Below are positions 39,001-51,530 of a DNA stretch of 64,000 nucleotides, one piece after another (the first letter of the stretch is position 1; every line of letters starts with the position of its first letter). The notes beneath the pieces are model-generated. The model worked only from the letters and a program-made list of their open reading frames with translations, was not told the DNA's origin and did not search any database. Origin of the DNA: Centroberyx gerrardi. Taxonomy: Eukaryota; Chordata; Actinopteri; Beryciformes; Berycidae. The stretch lies in assembly GCF_048128805.1 (NCBI RefSeq), contig NC_136001.1:5287001-5351000 (forward strand), in the 5' to 3' direction. A program made the translations under genes and the position numbers.

Positions 39001-42000
39001 GCATTATTACATAGCTTTGTTGAATACGCAATTATGGTTGTCCAATGAACACATTTTAAGGTCTGTAGAAGAACTGCCTGCCGTTTCACAAGCAGTCTGC
39101 TCAATTTTGATGATTTCTAATTAGCACCATTTTGTGTCAAATAGACTAAAGACAAATTTGCTTGTAATAAAATCATTTTGCATCAATATTTTGTATCAAA
39201 TGATTTTAAATGTATGTAGGCTTGTAATAAGTGGGATCATGACATAAATAAACTCCTTCAGGGTGATGCTATACTTTGTGTCACGGTCTTCATTCACCCT
39301 GCTGGGGCTTATTTTGTGATAATGTCTGGCTCCCTTACATATCTATTAGGGGTGTCACGATTTCGATTCTAAATCGAAAATCGATCGAAATGAGCGTTCG
39401 ATTTCGACCTTCGAAATCACAAGCAGGTTCGCGATTCTCCCAGTATTTTTTTTCTCTCCACCCCTGCCTACTTGCACACGTCTGAAGAAAAAAAAACATT
39501 TCAATGATGACACAGCGTAGCTGCTAGAGAGTGCCCGTTCTATATTTCACTATAGCGCCCAAGAGCGCCCGTCATTTTTAAATCGTTTAAAATGTACCAA
39601 AAACTGAAAATCAAGTTATCAGCTTTGTTTCATATATACTTCAAGTTGTCATCGATGAACCGGAACCGGAAAATACTGTATATCTGGTGACACTGAGACG
39701 TTTGATTTTCCCCGGGTTTAGTCATCCTCCACTGGTAAAAATGGCTTCACCGGCTAAGCGTCATGCTTTTAAAACCTTCTGGAAGCTGTCAGATTGTGCT
39801 GTGAGACAGAACCTGACCCGCCGTATGTAATGGAAAGTTACGAAGACATTGTGAGTTGAAGTCTTTTGATCGAAATCTCTTGTTCTTGTTCGATAAAACA
39901 AGACACAAGATCACCTTCACTAAACAGGGGGAACTACCTGCTCTCACCGCCGGAGACGGACGCCGTTTTCCGGGAGGCGGTGCGCCGAAGACTCGGTAGG
40001 AGGACTGGCCGGGTTGCAGCGATTTTTATCCATATAAGTTTGGCGACTTTTTCCATATTTGTTTGGCGACTATTATTGTCTGATCTTATTACTGTGTGGG
40101 CTGAAGCGCTGGAGGTTTTGTATGTATTTTGAAAGCTTATCGTTAGCCAAGATAGGAAGGATCTGTTGTGTTGTCATACTGTGAATGACACTTAAGTAAG
40201 GAGACGCCCTGAATCGCCTTGTCATGTATTTGGTACCAAATTAAAGGGAAAGTTGTGTTTTTTTAAATGGAAAAACTTTGAAAAAATTTGACCATATGGC
40301 TTTAGTGTGGTACATTCCAAAAAAAAAAATATGGCAGTTATATCACACTTGATACCATCTTTTTAAAGAAGAATTTAAAAATGTAAATGACAGTTGTCAG
40401 GGCATAAAACCAATGACCTGTTGATCTTTACAAATCAAGACTCAATAGTCTAACAATGGCATAGCCGTCAGTGCTGAAAAAAAAAATGTTTAAATCGAAA
40501 ATCGAATCGTGACCTTAAAATCGAAAGTCAAATCGAATCGTGGATTTGGAGAATCGTGACACCCCTAATATCTATATATTGATACTATGTATGGAAATTG
40601 TTTCAAATCATGTATTTGTGTGGAATCAGGACCCATAGTGTCAAAACTGAATCATACTGGAAGGTCCTACACCAAGCCAATCCCAAGTCCTACGATTTAT
40701 GATACAACAGATCAACTCCTGAATCCTTCTGACATTCCAACACCGGAGAACAGATGTATTGATGTCATTCTTATACACATCACTAAATTATTTGCTTTTG
40801 GGAAGTTTTTTTTTTCAAAATAAGAAATTATCCAGAGTCTACTCAGTAGAGCCAAGGTGCTGTGGTGTAATAGCAGAATTAGTACAGACAGGGGAGCTGT
40901 TGTGACAATCAGGCAATATCCCCCATTACTTTGACTGTCCCTTTACAACACTATCTGTCCTTCTGGTGTGTTTTGAACTCAAATTCACATGACATACTTC
41001 TTACACTCTGTTTAATGTTTCTGGTTAAGTGGACTGGGGGGTGTCAGGGAGTGTTTTTACCGACCGTCTCTTGCGGGTAAAAGCTCGTAGAGCTCCTTCA
41101 CCTCCTCGTGCTTGGCCTTGCCCTTGTCCACGCTCTGTTTCCTCATGTCAGCCATCTCACTGCACCACTCCTCAAACTTATGGTTGTCTCGGTCCACCAG
41201 CCTCTGCAGGAAGGCTGGAAGACATGGCAGAGGTACAAAGGAAGGCATCAGACAAGGACAAAATTCTGAGATTGGGATATTTTTGATTGTGTTAGAATGT
41301 CATGTGGGGATGCCAAAATTTGTTTCCCTTAAAAATGGATTTACCCTGGTGTCCTGTATTTTCCTTTGACTGGCTTTTTAAACGATAAAATGTTTTAAAA
41401 ATATTTCACAGGATTAGCAGAGAAACATGGATGCCTGCAAGATTTTCTTTGCCCAAAGTAAAATACTGTTCCCCATGCAAAGCTGTTATGTCAATAATAT
41501 TTGGAAATGTTTAGCAACTGTAAGCGCAACCTTACATTTTAAATTTAGATGTTTAACCATCTACCCCACTGGTGTTTTGATAAATTTAAGGACATGTGAT
41601 GCTGAAAATTGAACTTCAGTGTATTTTGAGGATTACAAACAAGTTAAAAATAATGCTGTGTAATGTTTACAGTGTAAGCTGCCATATTGACTTGACGTCA
41701 GAAAAGTGCATCTCGGAAACCTTGGGGTTGAGAAATCTTGCCAGAGTTTCCTACTTGGAATTGAAGGGTCGTTCAATTGCATTTTTCCATGTAGGAAGTC
41801 GGGATTTCCGAGCTATGCCTATATATGTGACATGGAGGTTATATAAAAAGGTTAGCAACTGAGGTATGTATTCAAATATGCATAGTCTGTAAAAAAAAAT
41901 GTCTCACCATCTATGGATCATGCTTACAATGCTGCTGGATGTGAGGTGTATTTGAGGATCGTGTGATGCCTAAACGCCCTCACCTGGTACCTCGACGTTG

Positions 42001-45000
42001 GTCCTGGAGGGGTCTGAGGCTGAGCTCTCCTCTTCCTGGACCTTGTACACCAACATGTAGGCATTCCTAGAGCAGTGGTAGCCTTTACTGCACTTGGGCT
42101 TCCGCGCCTGGGACTTCACTGTTTCAGCTAGGGAACAATAATGACCAGGAGAAGAGAAAAAAAGACCTCAAGACGTGAACCTCAGACATCGCAGTTAGCC
42201 TTGGGCCAATATTCGATAATATCGAACAGCGCGATAACCTCCCCGGATTTCCCACACATTTCCAAATTGTGTATTTTACACTGTATTATGTAATGAATTT
42301 AAAATGGCTGCAGATGAAACTGTATGTCCAGTTTCCTGCCACTCACCGATGTCCTCCTCGATCCCCAGCTGCAGCTTCTTGCCCTCCATTTTCTCGATCT
42401 CCTCGTCATTGAACTTGTACCAGTCGCTGGTGCGCGCGTCCTTCACATGGGCGATGTAGTGGCCTGAGTAGGCACTGACACCCCGGTGGATCAGCACAGC
42501 GCTCAGTTCGTACACACACTTCTGGTCTGGGGAGGCAGCCCAAACACATACACACATATATATAAAAACAGACTTACTTTCCATGGAGTTGTATTCTCTG
42601 GCTGTTAGGGCGTATTGTTATTGTTGTTGTGATGATAATGACAATGGTAATAATGATTATCACTATTATTATCATTACTATTATTATTTCTTGACTTACT
42701 GTTTGGGCTTAGTATGTGCAAATGTAACTTATAGCAATTTAAACCCACTTTAGCCTCTGTTTGAAGTACCCCCCCCCCCCCCCCCCCCTATTGCTAATAC
42801 CTTCTTTTCCTTCCAGGAAAGGCCCCATGTCCAGCTGCTCTGGGAAACTGATAAAGGTGTTGAGCTTCTTCTTGTGACCCGTTTGTCTGGAGAGGACATT
42901 TCAATGAAGTACTGCAAAACCCTTTGTCCCATACAAGTAAACAACATACGTGCACTGATGGTATCAGGGCTGGGCAATAATTCAATGTTATCATTTATTG
43001 TCTTTCAGTAGAAAAATACGGTGAAGAAATGACAGTTATTGTGATGCACTATGCTATTGTTTGTTTCACAATACTATGATATAAAGCAGTTACTAATTAA
43101 AATCTCTCACAAAATGAGATCTGAAATAAATTAGGGAATATTATTTGAAAATTACAGCTTTATCATACTTTATATTACCATGCAGTTCAATGCAGTGAAT
43201 GTCAATTTGATTATTTAACATTTGATTTTGCATATCTTGGCAGATATTGTGATATATCAGTATCAAAAATAATTTCTTAGGATTTTCATGATAATCTGAA
43301 TAAACTGTTCTTATCTGTTAACCTATTCTGAATAAACTATGCTATTTTATCATCATTATTCATTTTTAACCAAGCATTGTCACACAGTGTTCAGTACAGA
43401 GCAGGGGCTGACCTGTCGAAGACAAAGCGCATGAGCTGCAGGTTGAGGGTGGGGGGGAGGCTGTGCAGTCTGATCCTCCGGGTGGCGCTCTGTTTACTCT
43501 GACAACTCTCACAGAAGTAGCGGTTGTCCCCGTCCAGCTTCTCCTCCTGCAAGGTGGAAGATGATGAGTTAACAGTGTACGCAGGACACAAACAAATACG
43601 CACTGAACAGTATATTTTCTAGCATAGTATTTACTTTAACCTGGGACAAAAAAAAGCTAGATTCTAATGCTTTTTGACCACTGGACAAAACTTGTCCACT
43701 GATTTGATGCTACTCAGTGCTTTAGGTTTTCTGTGTAGAACTTTTTAAAGCCACAATGAAATGAAAACTGACTTTTTCACCCTTTTATCTAAATTTCCAT
43801 GTCATAATATACATATTAGGTGGAGCTTTTGCATTTTTATACCTCCTTAAAATTTCCTGCATTCTAGGGCCTTAAAACGCAAAAAAGGAAAAGCCTTTAG
43901 ACAAAGAGGGTTAAGAACCAGAAATCATGACATTCCTTTGGTTTGTTGGCAGGGGATCTCAAAAGGTTTTGAATGGATTTGCACAAAACTTTGTAGAAAT
44001 GTTGGTCATGGGGCATAGAGGAACTCATTAATTTTCCACACTGATTGGCCAAAGGGGGGCGTGGCAACGGGTTCTCACATAAAAGCAAATAACTTCCGAA
44101 CGGATTCACATAACAGCATCAAACTTTATGTGCCTATCAGCAGACATAAGCAAGCCACCCATTAATGGACCAATCAAACAACATGGGGAGCTCATTTCCT
44201 GTTTACCACTTGGTCCAGTGATAGAAGGGCAGCTCTAATGGAAACTGAACAGATATAGAGCTGATGGGCCATGTGGTGTTGTGATTATTGCAAGAATTTG
44301 AACAGGCAGATCTCATGTCCCATTTCAGGTCCAGTCATGAAAATGTGAAGCATCTCCTGATGTGAAACAAGTTGGTAATGTGGCATGGAAGAAATTATTA
44401 ACTTTTGGTGAAAATCCCACATGTGGAACTGGCATGTGGAACTATTGACAATTGCATAGCACTGGTGGAGGAATGCGCTCTACTAGGTCTGTGTTATCTA
44501 TATTTTTATGTGAACATTCCAAACCTGGCTTCTAGAAAATATTTTTTGAAAAATAATGTGGATGTGTGGATATAAACGACAATGGAAAACAGAAATAAAG
44601 CATTCCAGTCGCAGATGAGGGGGAAATTGTTACACAGTGGCAAGCAAGGGGTCAAAGTGGCACAACACCACTGTTACAGTTTTTGGGGAGAACCCTGTTG
44701 TATTTGTTATATCAAAAAGCCATTACTTTTACTACCCGGAAAACAGTAGCAGTAGTTTAACCTCATTGCGTACCAGTATAATACCACCACTGATTTTTGA
44801 ACAATACCACCCCTCCCATCAAATAAAACTGCCTTTCTCTCCCTAACACATATCCCATTGGTTTACACTTGTGAATGATCCCTCCCCACATTATGTCCTG
44901 TCCCAACATCCTGTTTCAACAGGAAATACATCAAATTAAGGAAGCAAGATGCTCTCAAAATGCCATTTCATTGTGACTTAAATGGACAAGCCCAACCGAC

Positions 45001-48000
45001 TTCATCAGAAGGCATCCCACATTAAATCATGAGGATGAGGATTTTTTTCTTAAATGCAAGAAAAGGCATTTAGACAGCATGCTGTCTAAATGCCTAAATA
45101 AATAATTATAAACATATATGTGTGTATACTGTAAGTAGAGTGTTATGTGTAGTCCACTGTCTGTTATATATCCTACGCTGTCACCTTGCATTGAATATGA
45201 GGTCCTGTTGTGTCTGTCAGTTATCAATTCCAGCAACGTCTCCAAGACAAAGTCTTGTACAGTTACTGTAATTGGCAAATAAAGTGATTCTGATAAGCAT
45301 AATATGATGTTTACATGTGCCAACCCAAACTGAATTGTGAATCTGAACATTCCAAATATGAGTTATTGGTGTGGATGTAAATGCATTCAATGTGGCATGG
45401 ACATTTAAGTGTTACCTTGAGGAACTCTGTGACGCACTCTGTGAGGTTCTTGTGGCCCTGGATGTTGAGCTCCAGTTCGTAGAATCGGGACGGCAGTGGA
45501 GATGCTCGACCACACTGGTTACAGCTGGGGGACAACAAAACCAAGACAGAGATTCCACCATTGCACTTCAGGAAAATTTATTTTTCAGGCCCAATATTGC
45601 AACTCAAGCATGCCCACCCTGATAAAATCATGACAGTCAACCAAATATCTGTGTATCTCCCCGTAACTCTGATCACAATCCAAATCATGACTAATAAAAA
45701 CATAACCTTTACATTCACAAAGCCAAGCCTCATAAAAATACCCAGCATCAGGCTTGCTCTGTTAACCTGACAAGAATAAAGTTTCCATCTGCCTCAAGAA
45801 TGGAAAGAAATGGCTATTAAATCTACTTTCACTTCTGACTGGCACCACATCTGATAAAGTGCTACATAGCCAGACGGCTTGACTTTATAAAAAATGCCCC
45901 TAGGAAGAGAGAACAACACATCTCTCCGAGCAACCAGAGAACTTTCCCTCTGCAAAAAACAAACTTTTTCTATATTTCAAATTACTGCATTCTCTGAAAT
46001 GACCAAATCTAATCTCTGACACAATCTCAAAGTAACTTGTAATGCATCCAGCAGCTTGAGAATTCAATGGACTCAGACCACGGTACCTTTCCCTCATTTT
46101 TATGTGAAAAACAGAAAGGCTAACGTAAAAAATGTCATGTTTATGAGTCAAGGCCCGACGCCTCCCTTGAGATAAAAGTTCAGGTTGTATTTTTGTGAGG
46201 CTGGCAAGGCAACAGAAGAAGTTTGAGCATTGGGTGGTCTTACACAGTCACGTAGGAGAACTGTCCACAGAACTGCTGCTGGATGACGTTCTGCAGGCTG
46301 GGGCTCTTCTGTTTGGACAGCGTGTCCTCCAACAGAGACAGGAAGAGCTTGGAAAACTCCTGAGCGTCCTGGAAATTAAAAATCTGAACTCAGTGCTGAG
46401 AGTGAAGGAGGAGAGAAGGAGAAGGTGAGCTGGGGCCTATACTACGAAGCAAGTTAAACAAAGTCAGGGTATCTTTGCCTTAGCTGGCTTCACTAAACCT
46501 AACATTGGCGATCCTGATAACCGGTCTCACGTAGCTGGTTATCAACTGGCTCTGTCAACCCAGGATTTACCTATCCAGCTATGAGCGCGTTCACATGAAA
46601 GAGGCGGGGTTTGTAACAAATAGCCAATCACATGCAACATGGACAGATCTAAATCAGACAATTCGGATAAGATAAGATGAAACTATTGATCCCCGTGGGG
46701 AAATTAGATAGTTGCACAGCAAAAGTAATATGATTCAGCGGGGAAAAGGACATAGAATATAAGCGCAAAACTATAAAAAGAAGTAATAGCCTAAAAATAG
46801 GCGAAAATAATAAAATAGTCTAATCAAACAATAAAAGCCATAGACAATAGCCCTAATTATAGGACGATATAAGCCCTAATATTTCCTGCTGACATTTTCA
46901 ACACATGGGTATCGGAAAGAAATGGATAGCTAACATTGGGTTCTTCTCTCAAGAAGAACAAAGTCTTATAATGAATAACTGTCAGCATTACAAAACATAA
47001 CCGCGAAAAGTAAAAGTTGTTTCTGCTTCCAAGGCTAGAGAGGATTACTGGAGGAACTACCCCGTCATTAGGACACAGTGGGCATATTTTTCATTGATAA
47101 AATAGTTTGTGGACACATTGAGGCTGTAAAAAGATTTTCTATTCATAAAGTCGGTCTCTTGTTCTTCGGGGCTGCGGTAATGGAATATGAAATAGCTGAC
47201 ATTGAACCAAACACTGTCGGGAATCCAAATAAATAAAGTCAGCGCAATTAATATATGCAACAGTAACTTTAATCCATTAATAATATGGTCAATGCCTACC
47301 TGCTATATCTCCGATATAATAAGTTATCATGGAAAACAACGTGATTCTAATGATCTGTAAACACGTCGCCCTGCGAACAGCACTTCTTAGGCTACTGTCT
47401 GTTAATTCAAAAATAGCCTAACAGTTTTCAGTTTTTTATTGTGATTTTCATTTGTATATTTGTCCATATCAGGATCCTGTAGGAATGGTAACTCCCTGTT
47501 TCCAGAGAGCTGATTGGTCAGAAGGCGGGCCTTTCATACGTTTTGATCCGATACCCTGAACTTAACCTGCTCCGGAGCAGGTTAGCCGTGCAGCATAAGT
47601 TACCATGGTGATCTACCCCGGTTAAAAGTGAACCACCTTCGTGGGACTGAAAAGCCAGGGTTAAACCCAAAGTTAGCTCACTAACCCACTAATCTCGCTT
47701 CATGATACGGGCCTCAGGTCTACAGACATGGATTAAGTTTAGTCCTGGCACTTCAAGGAGGACTAACTCAAACTGGCTTTCGCAAAGACAGTTTAAAATT
47801 GTCCTCGATTTAAAGTCTTCTGGATTAAAAACTTCTCCACCCTTGGATTCCCTCACACTGTTGGATCTCATCAATCTGTGATGTTCAATGCATTCCAGTA
47901 GTTACTTTGCATTGAAGTGTTGTAATTCTACTTTTCCCTCAACCTGCCTAGTCTACTTCGGTTAGTGTTTTCCTGCGTTTCCCAGAATGCCCGTTGACAC

Positions 48001-51000
48001 CCCCCAGAGAAGTGGTGTGAACTTGTTGCTTGCAATCAAAGCAACAATCAAATTCCCAAATATTGTGTTGGCATATTGGCCCAATCCCAAACCAGCCCCT
48101 AACCTCTCGCCCTATCCACTCCCCCTCTGTTTGCGCGTTCACGTGGAGGGTTCGCCATATTAAGGGCCATCCCAAACCAATTAGCGTTGAGTGTAAGTGA
48201 ACTGTTGGTGACGACTGCTTTCAATTCTTCTGGTAGAGTGGCGAGGGCGTCCCACAGTTTGGCAATTTATTCCTCCCCTTCATTAGAAGTGCCCTCCACA
48301 GCTGTGAGTGTAACGTGATTTGGAGTGACACTTGGTGGTGAAGTGGTAGTGGGTAGGGGCCAGTTTGGGATTGGGCCATTGTGTGTTATGTTTCTCCCTT
48401 GTCCATGTCAGAGTGTGGATGTCTGATGAGCTGCAGGTGGTGTGCTGTGATTGATTGGTGTGTGTGACTGCGTAGGTGTGTTCTGGTTGCTGACTGGCCT
48501 GGTGTGACGGCTCCGTGGATTTAAGGCCAGCTGTCCGCTGTCTATTGGGCTCTCTCTCCTTCCGGCTCCCAACGCATCAGCGTGACTAGCCTTCAGCTCA
48601 GACCCATTTATTCTTTTGGTAGTAGCAAGAGTACTACTAGGAAATGTACTGACAGTGTGATTTAAGCCAGGTGCTCTTAAATCATGGAAATCTGGTAAAT
48701 ACAAAATAGACTTCTAGCAGTCCAGGAAGTTGGAGGGTTGAGGAGCCATTTGGTTTTGATGCCATTTTTTCTCCCGTTTTGCCTTAGGGAGTTAGGTTAA
48801 GAGTTTGTAGTTTTGTTTCCTTTTATTTTGTTAGGGAAGTTACACTTGCTGAGTTTAGTTACTTCCACTTAGATTTCTTTCAATAAATTGCTACTTTGGA
48901 CTGCCATCCTGCAAATGCTGGTCCTTCTTGAGAGCAGGGAAAGAGAGGGAGTCACAGTTTTCATGTGATGCCTAGGTTTCTCCTAGGCAGGGGCGTAACA
49001 GTGGGCGTACAGGCATATAAATATGACTAGGTAGCCACTAGTTTGTTACTCAAAGCACAACATGTCTTGTGGCTGCATTGCATTCTGGTCTATTGGACCT
49101 GTATCATTAGGTATGTAACGGTTGACCAAACTCAGTTTGGTCTATACCTCAGTTTTTGAGTCACAGTTCAAGTTAGTTTCAAAAAAGAAAAAGAGCTCAC
49201 ACTGGATGTTTTACTTTATTGAACTCTCCGCTCAAAGGATCTGAGCAGCACAACACAAACGAGTGTGGAACACACACACACCTTCACTTTTCTCAATTTA
49301 TTTTTGTGAAATTGTATTATCCAGTCACTGTATTTTGTGTCCAGATAATATTTCCTCACCTGGGCTCAAAAATATAAGGCACTCACCAATACAAAAGGAA
49401 GAGGCAATAATTAGTTTGGGGATGGAGCAGACAGAATTAATGTGCAATGACTGAAAAATATAATTTCAAATATGTCCAAACATCTGTGCAATTTCAGTAA
49501 CCTTCTTGTGGTCTGTGGAAACACCTTTAAAGTGCAATGCCCCTGGTGTCCAAAGTGCATATTACATCAAAACTTACATTCAAATTTGAGTTAGGATAGA
49601 ACGATTATTTTTTACCATGAAGGAATTAACATTAACTACATGCCATCATGCTTACATTGTGAAAGATACAACGGTGTACTAATATGCCCACATGTGACTT
49701 TTTATCCCTGAAGACAGACAAAGAATCTATTTTTAATGTCCTGTATCCATAATTCCATATCCATAATAGCATTAATATCTTGGTGATTGTGTTTTGTATG
49801 CTCTATGTAATTACAATAAAAATCAGATTGTTTCAAATACCTCAAATACACCCACATAAAGATTTTTGCCCCCCCAAGATGGTAAAATTAATTTCCTTAT
49901 TACAGTCACTTCCTATTATTTTGATATGCTCTCTAATATTATCTGTTATTAGTTGGATCTGTCTTCTAGTTCCACTGAAACATCACAAAACAAATGCATA
50001 CCTAAGTCCATTTTAGGATTTTTAGAAAATTTTCCACACTCGAGTCGATTGAGGCTTTGAGAATCTGAAGTCATGGAATTCATAGTCCAGAAGTAACTGA
50101 ATCAAGTTTCCATTGCCATGTTCTTGAAAGCCATTTGAAAGTTCAATTTTCATAATTTCTGGCTCCTGGCTTCAGCTGTGAAACCAGCCCCGTATTTCTA
50201 AATGAACTCTTTGGAAAAGAAGTTACTAGATTTCAATTAGGGATTTACCTGTTGCTGTCCCGTGTCCAGCCCCAATGCTTTGACTAGCCCCGACGGGTCG
50301 ATGTACCTTCTGTTGCTGTTCTGCAGGAGTGCAAACAGATACTGGAGATGCTCACAGATGGACTGAGGTTCGTAGTCTGAAATACATAGAGAGGTCTGTC
50401 TGGGATTGTGAAATGCTTGACATTGACAATATTTTGCATTACTCACTTATGTATACAAATAGTCTGAAGGCTTCAAGCAGATGCATTTGTAAAACTTCAG
50501 GAATAGTTAACTGAATTTGGCTAAGATAGGGACTCGTTTCAGCACCACTTTCTGACTTTTGAAAATCTTGTCTACACATCAACAAACCAGGGCAAGTAGA
50601 TCCAGGTAAGATTATTTAATTGTATGTCTCTTAAAGAAGTGACTTTCTGCAGTTATCAATACTGAGTATTGGGGGAGAAAGCCTAAATGCCGGTTGGTGG
50701 TGACAATGAATCCTCAAGGTAGCTAATGCGGAGGCTGACTGCATATGCACTTCGATGGAGGTGTGTGTACTGAAAAGTGAAAACACTCTACAAAATCTGT
50801 TTAGGGCATGCTGACTTAAACCAGTGGAATAAAAAGGTGCCAACATAAAGTGTCCCTAATCTTCAGTTTTCTTTACCAGAGTCAATGTTGTGCTCCTGTG
50901 CTCTGGAATTATGGCACAGGTAGAGGCTCCTGCGCAGCTCCAGGTTGTGGAACCACACTTGCAGGAACGTGTTGACGTAACATGTTGCACCCAAGTTGGT

Positions 51001-51482
51001 CAGGCCCACAAATGTGTTCTGAGAAAGAGAGAAATCAACCATCTCTTTTCAAACTCTTCCATCTCTGACCTTATGCATGACTTCTATAGACTTCAGCAGT
51101 CCACCAAGAATCTACATCAGGTGTGTCAGATGAAAAGATACCTTGTCTCGACGTTCTGAATTTGGGTCATCGATATTGTGGAAAGCGTTTTCATCGATCT
51201 CTCCCAGCCACGCCTGTTCGCCAATACCTACAAGACAATTGGGGTTCCCTTTGCAATTCCTCCTGCAAAAGCAAAATATCTTCATTAACCTTGTGATTCC
51301 GTTGCCCAGTTCACACTTAACATTATGTTGTTGTAAAGCTAAAACGAATACCTACAGTTCTCATGCTAAACTCCATTAAAAAATGGCTTTAAGGTTCAAG
51401 GTTTAATGATGCCTTGCTTCAAAAATTGACTCAAGAACGTTTATGAATCTAGGAGCCACTTTACATACACAGACAGATAGAG

Positions 51483-51530
<48 letters not shown>

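Noticed and set aside
41061-41214. Using the GTAAAA donor for usp48 exon 11
   Set aside because: It would shift the frame at the exon 12 junction and make the coding sequence not divisible by three, whereas the GTCGGT donor keeps all 27 exons in phase.
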